NCBI GenBank assembly: GCA_033296885.1
Contig: MU863893.1
Coordinates: forward strand, 1 to 64,000
DNA from: Triangularia verruculosa
Taxonomy: Eukaryota > Ascomycota > Sordariomycetes > Sordariales > Podosporaceae
Direction of reading: 5' to 3'
Length of the DNA: 64,000 bases
This document shows, piece by piece, positions 30,054-41,710 of this stretch; positions within the stretch are counted from its first letter, which is position 1, and every line of letters begins with the position of its first letter. Below the pieces are notes generated by a model. That model searched no databases. It worked only from the letters and a program-made list of their open reading frames with translations, and had not been told where the DNA came from. Made by a program: the position numbers and the translations under genes.

Positions 30054-31520
30054 ATGGCAGGTCCGAGTCCAAACCCCGCCCTGGACGGGGAGTCTCGGGT
30101 GGGCGAAATCATCGCTATACTCTCGGTGGCCAGCGTTCTCTCGACACTGGTCGTCGCACTCAGGTGCTACTGCCGCGCTGTCATCCTGCGGAGCTTTGGG
30201 TTGGACGATGTGTTGATAGTCCCAGCGCAGGTACGGGGTTTCAGTCCAGAGAAGTTCATAGTCGCTGACATCCAATAGATCTTGACACTGGCATCCGCAG
30301 TAGCCATCGGTCTTGGTAGATACCACCCGTCTGAGTCTATTCATCAGCAGCTGACCGCTATTAGAGGCAAAATATGGCCTGGGCCGCCACATCTGGATGA
30401 TGCCTGATGAAGACTACGTCCCATACATGAAGGTCAGCCTCGGACTTTTCCTCGAGAGTTCTTAACTGACGGCGAACAGTCCTTCTTCAGCTCCATCGTG
30501 GTTTACAACGTGGCAGTCTGCCTGACCAAGATCTCGATCCTGCTCCAGTACAAACGCATCTTCTCAAACACCATCCTGCGGAAAATCATCAAATTTGGAC
30601 TCGGCTTCCTCATCCTCTGGGGAATCACGCTCTGCTTCCTCCTACCCCTTGTCTGCATCCCTACCGCGGCCTTCTGGGACCCTGACGTCGAGGGCTTCTG
30701 TCTCGACAATGCCACCATCTGGTACGTCATGGCGGGCGTCAACGTGGTGACCGACTTTTCCATCTTCTCGATGCCCATCCCGGTGATCAACTCGCTACAT
30801 CTTCCCAGAGGCCGGAAAGCCATGCTGTTGATCGTCTTTACCCTTGGCATTTTGTAAGCTCCCCGCTGTGTTCATCCCTCACCAAAATCTTGAGGTTAAT
30901 TACTTCTCAGCCCTTGCGCCGTCGCCATCTACCGCATTCGCACACTGCACGCGGCCGCGCAGTCCACCGACCCGACATGGGACAATGTCGACGCAGCCAC
31001 CTTCTCTTTCCTTGAGCTCTCGGTCGGCGTCATCGCCATCTGCTTGCCCACGCTGCGGCCCATTCTTGCGCACGCTATGCCGCACATCTTTGGCTCTTCC
31101 CACCGCTCCGGGCCCGGTACCGGCCCAACCGGCGGCCGCGCGAGTCGCACACCATTTGGGGCTGCGGGGACCGGCGGCGGCGGGTCGTCCGCCAGGCGGG
31201 GGTCTATGTTCAAGGGGACGCTACGGGAGTCGGACAGCACCGAGGGCTTGCGGTTCGACGAGTCCATCACGCCGCGCAGTCGAATAGAGAACGATGTCGA
31301 GTTTGGCAAGTTGGATCCTGCGGGGCATGTGCATGGTCCCGGTCCGAGAAGATATAGTGTCAGTGTGGTAGCCGGGTGGGAGATGCAGAACATTAGAGAG
31401 CCGGGTCGGAGTGGCGATAAGTCGGGGATCAAGACGACTACAATAGTTACGCAGAAGGTGTCATTTGGGGCGCTGGACGAGGTGGAGAGGGGCCAGGCGC
31501 GGGAAAATGAGGTATTATGA
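30054..31520 (+). CDS. Fungal rhodopsin-domain (SAT4/PTH11-like) integral membrane protein
   Basis: Five exons: 30054-30230, 30279-30315, 30365-30432, 30480-30853 and 30911-31520. Introns are 47-57 nt, with donors GTACGG, GTAGAT, GTCAGC and GTAAGC; intron 2 has a CTGAC branch site. The protein has seven hydrophobic segments. The first begins EIIAILSVASVLSTLVVALR; later hallmarks are FGLDDVLI after TM1, YGLGRHIW, and KISILLQYKRIF. AAFWDPDVEGFC carries the extracellular Cys-Trp region, followed by FSIFSMPIPVI and VAIYRIRTL. This is the fungal rhodopsin/CFEM-GPCR-like domain layout. A ~170-residue cytosolic tail rich in Gly/Ser/Arg follows. Family members are plasma-membrane proteins of mostly unknown ligand. 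Exon-intron joins preserve frame throughout. Confidence 0.9.
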
Positions 31521-34500
31521 GTGGAGGTGCGTCCTCTAGTACATGCATGTCGATGACTTCAGAGATACCCAGAGTTTTAATAGGACCTTTTAATTACTTG
31601 ATATGAACAACAAGCCGTTTCTGACCGTATGCACTGCGACTAGCCTGCGATGAAAACAAGGGGACTGAGGACCAAGAGGGCGGAGACCAATATCCTCACC
31701 ACAGCAATTCCTGAGGAGATGGTGGTGAGGACTGCCAGTGAAACCCGGGAGATTGTATTCGAGCCCTTTCCGGGACGTCAAGAAACCGAAGCCTATACGC
31801 AGACCACGAACCAAGCAGCAGATGGAGGAGGGAAAGGATAAATTTGATTGAGGGCCGGGACTTGAGTGCTCGAGAGCTACGTCAACGATTGCCCCCATCC
31901 ATGGATACGCTTTAACCCTAAGGAATGCTGGACAGTCTTGCATTTCAAGAGAATTACACCAATATAATCATCAGAGTCGAGAAACGGCATCTACCCAAAT
32001 CGGGCGAGCCTCCAATAGTTGTGACAAGTGCGGTCTTGGCCACCTATCCAGTGTCGTGTTGGACCAACATGCTTGAAACCCCAGCGCTGTAGGCCGGTAA
32101 TATCAATCTGCGCTTCTCTCAGGGGGCAAGGTTCTACATGTCTCCAAAAAAAAGCAGCGTCTGTTTCCGAGGAGCTCTGTTGGCCCTGTGTAGCCTAGTT
32201 TTCTGGACTTGCATTACGCTCTAAAAGCAAGCAAGCAAAGATGAATTGACAAGACGCTGCACATCATTCCAAGTTAGTCAACAGCTACACAAGACAAAAG
32301 GTAAGCCAGCCAATGTTTGGCGGAACGTACAAGATGCAAAACTGTGAGATTCCCTAACCTTGAGAGCAATGAGGGTGAGCCAGAAGATGGGGTCAATCTA
32401 GTTGAAAATGAAGCTGGCTTTTAAACTCTTTTATTGCGCAAATCGATGTGTGTGCTCGGTAAGTACCTAACTGATAGACGATGATGATGATGGATTTGAC
32501 TGACTGCAATGGCCAACTCTGTATTGGTAAAGAAACGGGTGAGAGGCGTCGAGGTGAGTGCACTTGCATAAACAATATCCATAATGTCAGCACGGGAAAA
32601 GAACGGGGCTAGGTTCATGTAGACCCCGGTCAATGAGGAAGAGCGCAATGAGATGCTCCCTCAGCTGCCATTTCATGGTGAACGAGGCACTTCATCTGCA
32701 CATGGTGGAAGCTATTTGCTATCCAAAGCGAGAGGAGAATTATGGCGTCAGTCAGAGAGGGCCCTTCTTTTCGAAATCCAGAGCGAGTTTAATGTTAACC
32801 GGTACCTTGGAGTGTCCGGGGACCCCCTCCTCGTATCACCCGTGTTTACGGACCCAGCCACGTACAGAGAGAGCCAAGAATATCCACGACTTGGAATTAC
32901 GCAACTCCAGACTTCCTACTCGCTAGATTAAAGCCCCAACTTGTGTGTTGTTGTTCCAATTCAGGTGCCACGACTGCCCATCACGGCGGAAACGGTGCGG
33001 TAGGTAATGATGCTGGCGTGCAGGGAGAGTTTGAGACCAACTAGCTGCCTGGCGTAGAGCTAGGGATCGGAGGAGAGTGTCGTTAGGGCGCTGAGTATGA
33101 CATAGAATGACAATTTTATTGGGACAGGCCGTCGTGAGAAACGTCATTCAGCCGGCTGTCCAGCTAAAGAGGCTGACAAAGAATGGCCTAGTGCTGTCCC
33201 ACTCCACCAAGGGCCCAGACATGATTACCCGCTCGGAAGAAAAGGGGCGGGCTGTTTGGTAGCAGCATCGTCGTGGGTAATATGTGACATTGGTGAATGT
33301 CGGGACAAGGATGGATGATCTGGATCAATTGACGGCGAGGAGGTGGTGTCCGGAAGGAACAAAAAGGGTCTGGTTTGGACAAAGGTTAGTACTATAGCTG
33401 GGCCCAAAGCGGTGGAGAAGTGAGCGGGGAGCATCAGTGTTTGGAGAGCGTGTTTAGGAAGAAGATCGATGATCGTGCTGAGTCTGAACCTGTCGCTAGT
33501 ATCGAGAAACTTCGTCTTGCGCTTGTCTGATGGATCTATGCGTTGATTCAGATGGCTCGAGGTTGATCGGTCACTGGGTCATGTCTGTCGTGCCGTCCTG
33601 GGACAAGGAGAACGAATAGTGGTGCTGAGGTGACCCATGAAAGAAGGGAATCTGAGGCATTGTCAGAGGCAAATAGGTACTTTATGGCACGCCAGTGGCT
33701 GAGATTCCAGGCCACTGCTCTGGCAGGCAGCAACTCAGTGCTGGCCCCACTGAGGGCAGCGCAGTCATTCACTCATCACGAACTGGCAGGAGAGTAATGC
33801 CATCTTCTCGCAAAAGAGCGACTCAGATCACGAAAATACCTGTTTGCTCGACGACGAGATTCTCTTTCAGCGTATTCGGTTGACCAACGTCAAACAAAAG
33901 TGCATCAAGACCTTTGAAAACACCGGTCATACCGCGATCAAAACATGCAGAGGAGATTTCGAACGTCCTGGCTTTCTCGGGCAAGACTCAGTATTCCACA
34001 AACATCGCTGATACGTTGATCTTGACAAATTGTCTACCCATCGAGCAGCTGTGGTTTGATCCTCTTTGCATTCTGAAGCTTTGGACTGGCAACGCTGCCA
34101 GCAGTAACTGTCTCTTGGCGACCTGGATGCAGGAACGCGTGCTTTCCCCCTGCAATCTCGTCTTCACTTCCGAGCAGGTTGTTGGGGTGAGCGGCGGTTA
34201 CGCTTGTGAGAAATCCTGTTTTGAGCCGCCACCTAACAACCTAGAAGGCAACAATGCCACCCTCCGAAACTTATCTCCGTGTCGGGCCGTTTGGGGACTG
34301 TGTTAAAGCCGCCATCGATGAAGTCCATTTCGGGTGCCGTGCCCAGGAAGAACTCCACTGGGGCCATCCGCGGTCCAGATTCGAGCTTTCTGTCGGGTGG
34401 CAATTCACATATAGCCTACACCGTCGGACTGAGCTGTCAACCCGAAGTCTGGGGTTTCTTTTCCCAGCTGGTCCTGGATGGACAGTGACAGACTGGTCTT

Positions 34501-35200
34501 GCAGGTAGCTGACATATCTCGAGTAAATCAACGGCGATCTGTTGCTTCGTCACAGGTCAGAACTTGTAGGCAACACGGTTACCGTGCCTGTCTGCCGGCC
34601 AAGCGAGGAGTAAATGCAGGCCTCAGAACCGCTCAAGCAGGAGGCCGCAGCCATTGATGAATCTGACCCGAGGCAGAGAACCGTTTTACTAACTGACGAA
34701 ACGAACCGCAACACGAGTCGCTTTTACGCTATTCCCAACGAACAAATTCTATTCTCTGGGCGAGTTACGACCTATCCCCACGATTTCAAAGGGTCACTTG
34801 AACTTCTATGAATCAAAAGTCCCCAGCCATTATCGACTGTTTCTCACAAACGAGTGCAGGTGGCGTTGGATAACAAACGATGTCGAATTCGTCGTGATTG
34901 AAGGCGACATATTCCGGACCCCCCTCAGTTCCTGGCTAGGTACGGGTACGGTGCCGAAAGGCTGAATATCAGCGAAATTCAAGAGGAGGCTTGGCCAAAG
35001 GATGAAGTCTAGTTGGTCTCGGTTCTGTTTGTCTTCCTTGCGCTCCAATACAAACGCGAGCCGCTTCGACTAAGCAGCCAAGATGCACCGATGCAACGCA
35101 AGTTTAGCCAAAAGCCCCGATGGACGCTCAACTCCCGAACCCGAATACAGGCTATTTACAGTGGTTCGGATCAGGGCATGATTTGCGACACGTAGTGTAC
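31521..35200. other. Long region without a recognised gene
   Basis: No domain, tRNA or strong coding block was found. The stretch 34614-34990 (plus) reads as two short open frames with protein-like composition (FYAIPNEQILFSGRV, then SHYRLFLTNECRWRW and VVIEGDIFRTP) and might be a decayed gene; I cannot name it. A ~17-bp inverted pair was not found. Confidence 0.4.
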
Positions 35201-35208
35201 TGTAAGGA

Positions 35209-35300
35209 CCCGAAATCCGGGGTACGATCCCTGTTCTGCAGGAAAATCCGGGGCATGATCTTGGGTAGACATGCATGAAAATCCGGGGAACGATCCTCCA
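35209..35300 (+). promoter_or_regulatory. Three-copy CCGGGG repeat upstream of the xylanase
   Basis: GAAATCCGGGG, GAAAATCCGGGG and GAAAATCCGGGG lie with CCGGGG at 35217, 35248 and 35283, each followed by a YR-ATGATC/ACGATC word. CCGGGG fits the CreA/Cre1 carbon-catabolite repressor consensus SYGGRG. They are 414-485 bp upstream of the xylanase ATG. Binding is inferred from sequence only. Confidence 0.5.
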
Positions 35301-35334
35301 TTCCGCATGTGCCGAAGGTATAGCAACCAAAGAT

Positions 35335-35465
35335 AGTTAGCCGATGGCAAGCCAGAAGTCTACCATCGCCAAGTCAAACAAGTGGCAGTGGGATGGAACC
35401 TCGGCTTCATACCGACAAAGAGGCTCACCGCTAAGAAAGACCTCTCCACCGAAATCTAATTAGCC
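35335..35465 (-). promoter_or_regulatory. Two GGCTAA (XlnR/Xyr1-type) sites
   Basis: Reverse-strand GGCTAAC (~35336-35342) and GGCTAAT (35459-35465) match the GGCTAA core bound by the fungal xylanase activator XlnR/Xyr1. They are ~360 and ~240 bp upstream of the GH11 ATG. The sixth-plus base differs from the strongest consensus (A), so confidence is moderate. Confidence 0.45.
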
Positions 35466-35623
35466 AAAATCCAAAGTCGAATCTGATAGGTTGAAAGATG
35501 CTTGGATGATGTCTCGTTCTAGAATCCCTCCCTAACCTTCTATCGGAGGAGTATGCCCGGACAGGAATGTGATTAGGAAAGCAGATCGACAACTGGCTCG
35601 ATGACAAGGCCAGGACGCTCAGA

Positions 35624-35630
35624 TATATAA
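35624..35630 (+). promoter_or_regulatory. TATA box of the xylanase gene
   Basis: TATATAA lies 72 bp upstream of the ATG at 35702, in a short, AC-rich leader typical of highly expressed secreted fungal enzymes. Confidence 0.65.
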
Positions 35631-35701
35631 GGCCGGATCTCTGCTCCTTTTGAGAAGAAAACATCACAGCATCCAGCTCCAGTCAACAGCCATCATTCAT
35701 C

Positions 35702-36445
35702 ATGGTCTCTTTCAAGTCCCTCCTCCTTGCCGCCACGGCGGCCACCTCTGTGCTCGGTCGTCCTTTTGACTTCCTCGACCAGGACAATGGCAACTCGACC
35801 GAGGTCTTGGAGAAGCGTCAAATTACTCCCAACTCTGAGGGCTATCACAATGGCTACTTCTACTCCTGGTGGTCCGATGGTGGCGGCCAGGCCACCTACA
35901 CCATGCTTGAGGGTAGCCGTTACCAAGTGAGCTGGAGAAACACTGGCAACTTTGTTGGTGGCAAGGGATGGAACCCTGGCAATGGACGGTAAGTAATCTT
36001 GTCTTTGGTAGTCACATTTCTCTAACCGTCCCATCACAGCACCATCAACTATGGCGGCTCCTTCAACCCATCCGGCAACGGATACCTGGCTGTCTACGGC
36101 TGGACGCGCAACCCGCTCGTCGAGTACTACGTGATCGAGTCTTACGGCACCTACAACCCCAGCAGCGGAGCCCAGCACAAGGGAAGCTTCCAGACCGATG
36201 GCGGTACTTACAACATCTATGTGTCTACTCGTACCAACCAGCCTTCCATCGACGGCACCAGAACCTTCCAGCAGTACTGGAGCGTGCGCACCTCCAAGCG
36301 TGTCGGTGGCTCAGTCAACATGCAGAACCACTTCAACGCCTGGGCCCGCGCCGGCATGAACCTCGGCCAGCACTACTACCAGATCGTTGCCACCGAGGGC
36401 TACCAGAGCAGCGGCAACTCCGACATCTATGTCCAGACCCAATAG
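35702..36445 (+). CDS. Secreted GH11 endo-1,4-beta-xylanase
   Basis: Exons 35702-35988 and 36040-36445 flank a 51-nt intron (GTAAGT, CTAAC branch, CACAG) and give 230 residues. A signal peptide (1-19, cut near VLG-R) and a propeptide ending in EKR (37-39, Kex2-type) precede the mature enzyme at Q40. The GH11 jelly-roll signatures are present: GYFYSWWSDGGG, NTGNFVGGKGW, YGWTRNPLVEYYVIES, DGGTYNIY, FQQYWSVR and YQIVATEGYQSSG. The nucleophile is E124 (in LVEYY) and the acid/base is E215 (in ATEGY). The residue beside the acid/base that sets pH behaviour is Asn (N83, in TGNFV), as in near-neutral rather than strongly acidic GH11 enzymes. No carbohydrate-binding module is attached. It hydrolyses xylan outside the cell. 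Confidence 0.97.
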
Positions 36446-37350
36446 TACGTTCTCCTTTGCTGTTATCGTGCATGGAATCCAGCTGACCGTTTAGAATGCT
36501 TGAATCAGGAGCCGAACTCAGCTCCAGATGATCTCGTGCACGAGCATATTGAATGGTTGTATCAAAGGGCGAAGGAGGAGTTTACATGTATATACAGAGG
36601 CTGTCGTTGTCCTCCTCCTCTTTTTCCTTTCTGTATTTAGTTCGGTACAATACATCTCTCCCTCACTGTCTTGGAAACCTCGAGTGTTTTTCTTATGCAA
36701 ACCATCAACAATCACTGAGGATTACGGTCTGTCTGCATTTCCCCCAAAGTGTTCACGCTTTTCCAGCTACTTCAACGCTTTTCAACATCGCCGAAATCAC
36801 CCTTACCAACGCAGACACCTCCTCTGGCACGCTTAGAGGTTCCGAGCCACAGTAAGGCCAGGACGATGGAGTTTATGCCATTCGACATCAGTCTGGACCC
36901 GGTAACTCAGGGGTTCAAACTTGTCTCTTGCGACCTCGTCACTGACAGATTCTTCTGCAAGAGCTTTCCGCAACCGCAAAGTAGTTCAACCACACCATGG
37001 GGCCGCTGTCCGGTTGGTGGTTGGGTGAAGCAGATGGCCGGCCTGACGAACCATATGTCGGCTCGCAAAGATGGATTGATGAGATGTCCAGGGCTGGATT
37101 TGACCACGCCCATTCAGTCCTGTCAATGCAGCAAGAAAGCCCCGTCCCCAAAGGCACTTCGAAATGATAACGTTGAAGGAGTAAGTTTCTTGGATTGGGC
37201 GACACATCAAGGAGCGACATTGTTGAGCTTGGAGCCCACCCAGTTATCTTGACGCATATAATGAACTGTTGATATTGAGTGAACAAAAGAATCTTCAAAG
37301 AGCGTACAGGACCATATTTATACCAGTAGAGAATCAAATCCATCTACTAA
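36446..37350. other. Intergenic; contains dispersed repeat copy 2
   Basis: No gene was seen. Bases 37215-37325 are the second copy of the repeat found at 14291-14395 (CAGTTATCTTGACGCATATA, TGAACTGTTGATATTGAG and GTACAGGACCATATTTATA). Confidence 0.55.
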
Positions 37351-37359
37351 GCTCCCTAC

Positions 37360-39697
37360 CTTGAGCAGATATAACCACCCTCGATAGCCTACGCCATCTG
37401 CTCCCAAAAGCTTTGCCTCGATACCTGTGATACCATCCTCTCTACTCTTGACCTTGAGACGGGCAGACCTTCCTAGATGACCTATCTCCATCCCAGTTCC
37501 AAATCTCTATCACAAACATCGGCAACGCAGACAAGTTTAGCATGCTCTGGTTGACCAAATCATCCCAAGTCCATAGCACCCAGCCCGAGTATTCACGTGT
37601 TCTTCGTCTTGCTCGGATGATCCGCGATGAGCTGCTTGTTGACTTTGCCAGGCTCGAGGTTGAGAATCTGGATTTCCTGGCTTTTAGACACCATCTGTCA
37701 GGTCCCAGATGCCATTAGCGGCCTGACAGTGGATATGCTTTGGTCAACAACACCATCCATGTCCCACGCTTCCACCCCTTTTCTCTCGAAGACAGCCTGA
37801 CTCTTACATGCCTCGGATTCCAATGCCGTGATTTGGAAAATACATGCGACCAAACGGGACTCACTCAAAGCTCGGCGCATCCGTCAAGTCATTATCGACA
37901 CGAGAGCGGCAGGAATAAACTTCAAAGACTCTTGCCGCCATGGGGTGATTGACGGCCAAAAAGTCGAAGGGGCAGGATTAGGACTAGGATGCGCCGGCGT
38001 CATCAGCACTGTTGGGCCCGCCGCCGCAGCCAATGGCCTCGCCAAGATTGTGAACAAGATGTCAGATCAGCTATCGTTTGAAGAGGTTGTGGCAATGCCA
38101 ATCGTGTATTGCGCCGTTGTTTATGGCCTGTGGGGCCTAACAAGACTCGAAGCTGGACAGACAACTTGATCTGATTGCTGTTTGATCAGTCCAAAATGCC
38201 GACGAATCCTTTCACATCCTTACAGCCTGCGGCAGCAATTCATGTGGCCCGTACGGTGGAGGCAGATGTTTATGCCACAGTTGGCAGCGAGGGAAAGGGT
38301 CAGCATTTGGTTGACACCTTTGGCATCCCGAGACACTACACCTTCCGCTCTCGGGACTCGAGCTTTGTGAACGGCGTGTAAACAAAAAGAAGGGGCGTTG
38401 GTGCTGCTCTGAATTGGACGTCGGGAGGACTCTTCAAACTTCGGTTAGTACCTAGGTACGCACTGGAAATGTGCTGCGGACGGGGGAATCGGCAAGAGGG
38501 CTTTCATCGGTCATGGCAATCTGGCCACGGATATGTTGCAAGAGAACCGGTCCTTTTACCGTGTAGTCTAGGGCAAAGGCAACAGGAAAGCAGGAAAATA
38601 CCTAGGTGGAAAATTGATGAATAGGTGAAGCTATAAAAACAGAGAAAAACCACCAAAACCAACAAATAGGTATCCTCCAGAACAAAGGTGGGCCAAGAGC
38701 ATCCACCCACAGGCTGACTGGCCCACTCAGGGCCAACGGTCCCACATGTAGACCTTACGCTCATGTACGTCAAGAGACCAGAGTTGGCCAAGAGGTGAGA
38801 CATCCGTTATAGTTGCATGGCCCAGTGGCTGACACCAGCAATAGCTTGCTGGAACGAACCATGTCGTTTTTACGAGGCAGAAAGATTCATTTGATCCGCC
38901 CAATGACTTGTTGTGACTGATCCGAGATGGAAGACGGACTGCGGTTCATGCAGACGGGACAGCACGCCGGGAAACTGGTGTTACGGATGCCTGAAAACTC
39001 TTCGATGCTTCCTGCTACAGCCGCTATTCGAAGCGGCTTCTCCCTGCGTGCGGATGTGTGGTTTCTGCTTGCCGGGGGATCGGGCGGGCTGGGTTGGTAG
39101 GTTGCACTGTAGATGGCAGAGATTGGCGCAAAGAATCTGGTTTTCTTGTCTCAAAGCAGCCCAGCTCGCGGAAGAAGTCTCTGTTAGACTGGTCAAGGGG
39201 AGTGTGCAGAAAGTCGCTACTGCGACAAGTCCCCGCGTTGCCGGCGTCGTTCAGTTGATCATGTCCTGCGGGATGCTGCGTTTCCCGATGACGCACGACG
39301 GCTGGGAAGCAGTCATGGACCCCAAGGTGGAAGGGACATGGAACTCGCACCGGGCGTTCTCTGACGGTAATCTCGGCTTTGTGGTCCTTGTTGGCTCTTC
39401 CTCTGGTGTCTGAGGCAACCGGGGGCAGGCCAACTACACGGCTGCCAACACCTTGGATTCTTTCGTTCGGTAATTATCGCCATCATTTTGGTCTCTACGC
39501 ATCCGTCATGGACGTCGGCATTGTCGGGGGTGGGGACTATGTGAACCAAAGCACGGCGGTCAAACAGCTGTTCCAGTCCAAAGGGCGCATATCCTGGGCG
39601 AGCAAGAAGTTCCTGATGCGCTTGAGCTTGCCATCAGAGCATCACGTCCTCCTGCTCAAAATCGGCACGCAAATACCGGATCCAGGCCGTAGATGAA
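37360..39697 (+). pseudogene. Highly reducing polyketide synthase remnant (linker, ER, KR)
   Basis: In broken plus-strand frames the segments follow the order of a fungal HR-PKS. At 37527-37680 is PEYSRVLRLARMIRDELLVD, the structural region before ER. At 37728-37800 is NNTIHVPRFHPFSLED. At 37876-38165 is the enoylreductase start (IIDTRAAGINFKD, LGCAGVISTVGP, LSFEEVVAMP, YGLWGLTRLEAGQT). At 38215-38378 is the ER cofactor domain (AAAIHVARTVEADVYATVGS, LVDTFGIP). At 39070-39640 is the ketoreductase (AGVVQLIMSCGMLRFPMTHD, PKVEGTWN, LVGSSSGV, GQANYTAANT, ASVMDVGIVGG, KQLFQSKG). Stops and frameshifts separate them, the catalytic middle of ER is deleted, and KS, AT and ACP are absent. Composition is not strongly RIP-like. 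It is a non-functional secondary-metabolism relic. Confidence 0.85.
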
Positions 39698-40551
39698 CAA
39701 AAGTTAACGGGCCATTGAACTGAGGGTGGACGAGGCGCGAGCTTCAGCCCAGGGACAGAGATCCCAGATTTGGTATTCTTGGAAGCCTTGGGAAGCGGGG
39801 GGCCGGCGAATCAGGTGGTATGACCAGAAGAGGCGGATGGGGGCACCATCCATTGAGAATCTGGGGAGTGGAGAGGCTGCTGGCTGAAAGTCTGTGGGGC
39901 TGCGTGGCTGCTGGATAATATCTGTGTAATTCTTAGATCTTGAGCACGGCTGTCGATTTGGATGATACCTGAAGGTCTTCGTGAATCCCGACGGAGTTCA
40001 GCGGCCAGGCCCACCAAATTCTAGATTCAGTAACCCACTCGTGGTAATATGCGTGCATATTCACGCTAGGGCCATATCCGGTTAGCCCTCCTCGGCAGTG
40101 GCCCGCTGTGGATAGCCATGGTGGCCGATAGCCACGTTTTTGGTGATAGAGTGAAGTCGAAGAGATTCTCAATTCGTCCGATGCTTCTTGTGATGGAAGA
40201 TGGCAGATAGCAGCAGCATAGGGCCGTCTTAGAATCGATCTTCCGTCTCCTTCTCTGTATCTGCTAATAATGCCAAGCCCTTTTGCCGGATAAAGCGACA
40301 ATCCTGTTCCAAGGCGGGACCCCAAGTCCACGATCAAAGGGATCCAACGACGATCTCACCTGCGGGCACAGCGGCTGGGAGATCGTGAACTAGACTTGGC
40401 ACTCCTCGACTGACGATCAATCAAAATGTCAAACAGTCCCCTCGGCACCTTTTTCACCTTTTGTCCATTAACGTCGCACAACGGTTTTTCTACAAACACC
40501 AACTAAGCTGCGATCGCCGTGCGACTGTCTCATCGGCAGGGTACGACCAAA
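39698..40551. other. Intergenic, no gene
   Basis: No domain-bearing ORF was seen; this contains the promoter of the RTA1 gene. Confidence 0.45.
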
Positions 40552-41557
40552 ATGAGCGGTACGTATGACATTGGATGATTGAACCTGCGCAACCCAACAA
40601 CGTCACTAACCTTTCTTCTCCTCGACAGGACCACCACCGGGCATCGACATCTCTTCCGCCGGCGGCCCCCCACCAAGAGTCAACACCGGCCGAGGCGGCT
40701 ATGTTGATCCCAACTGGCCCTTCCCCGGCGGTCCCAACGATGCGCCCGTCATCATCTACGGCTACACCCCTTCGTTCGCCCTCGCTCTCTTGGCCGCCAT
40801 CCTTTTCTGTCTCTACTTTGTCGCCCACTTGTTCCAAGTCGTTCGATACCGCACCGTGTACTTTTGCACCTTCCCGATAGGTCTCGCCTTCGAAATCGTC
40901 GGCTACATTGCCCGTTGTCTGTCCGCCAAGGTCAACCCATACAACCTCATCTTTTTTATCATCCAGTACTTTTTCATCGTCACCGCCCCCGTGTTTCTGG
41001 CCGCCGGCATCTACACCATCCTTTCCGCTCTGATTCACCGATTGGGAAGAGAATATTCTTTGCTTCCACCCAAGTGGATTCTCTGGTTCTTTGTCACCTC
41101 CGACGTTGTCGCCACTATCACTCAGATTACCGGCGCGGCCCTGATCGGTGTGAAGCAAAAGAAGAGAGAAGACCCAACTGCCGCCAACAACATTCTTCTA
41201 GGCGGTCTCGCCTATCAGGTCTTCGCCATCGGCCTGTTCATCATCCTGAGCGGTGTGTTTATTTTCCGCGCGAGGAGACAGATCAAGCAGGCTGGCCTGA
41301 CGCTCTTCATTGCTGCCTTTTCTGCCGCCACTCTCCTGATTTATCTGAGAACCGTCTTCCGTCTGGCCGAAACTGCCGAGGGTCTGGGCGGTGACTTGAG
41401 CACAAAGGAAGTCTACTTTGGTACGCTCGAGTTCTTGCCCGTGGTCCTGGCCGTGCCTCTGCTGAACGTCTGGCACCCCGGCCGTTGCGTTGGACGGAGC
41501 ATTGCGTCTGATTCAAAGGAGAAGGCTGGGATTGTTGAATTGGACTCTAGAGGCTGA
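40552..41557 (+). CDS. RTA1-family lipid-translocating membrane protein
   Basis: Exon 1 is only seven bases (40552-40558, ATGAGCG). A 70-nt intron (GTACGT, CACTAAC, GACAG) leads to exon 2 (40629-41557), giving 311 residues. Seven hydrophobic helices start with FALALLAAILFCLYFVAHL. Family signatures are visible: FEIVGYIAR in TM3, the PVFLAAGIYTIL motif, FFVTSDVVATITQITGAAL and LRTVFRLAE. RTA1/Rsb1 proteins of the fungal plasma membrane export or flip sphingoid long-chain bases and confer resistance to toxic lipids or azole-like compounds; the substrate here is unknown. The C-terminus is short and charged. It is convergent with the minus-strand gene at 41711. Confidence 0.93.
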
Positions 41558-41710
41558 ATCTGTTTTGTTTCTCTGTTTTAGAGATTAGAGCGGAGATGTG
41601 TTTTATCTTCCAGGTTGTGGCACATTGGTGTGTTGAAGTCTTTTTTTTTGACATTCGAATTTCCCAGTAATGAGCCTCTACGCTACCAATAATTTCCAAT
41701 GCATGAATAA

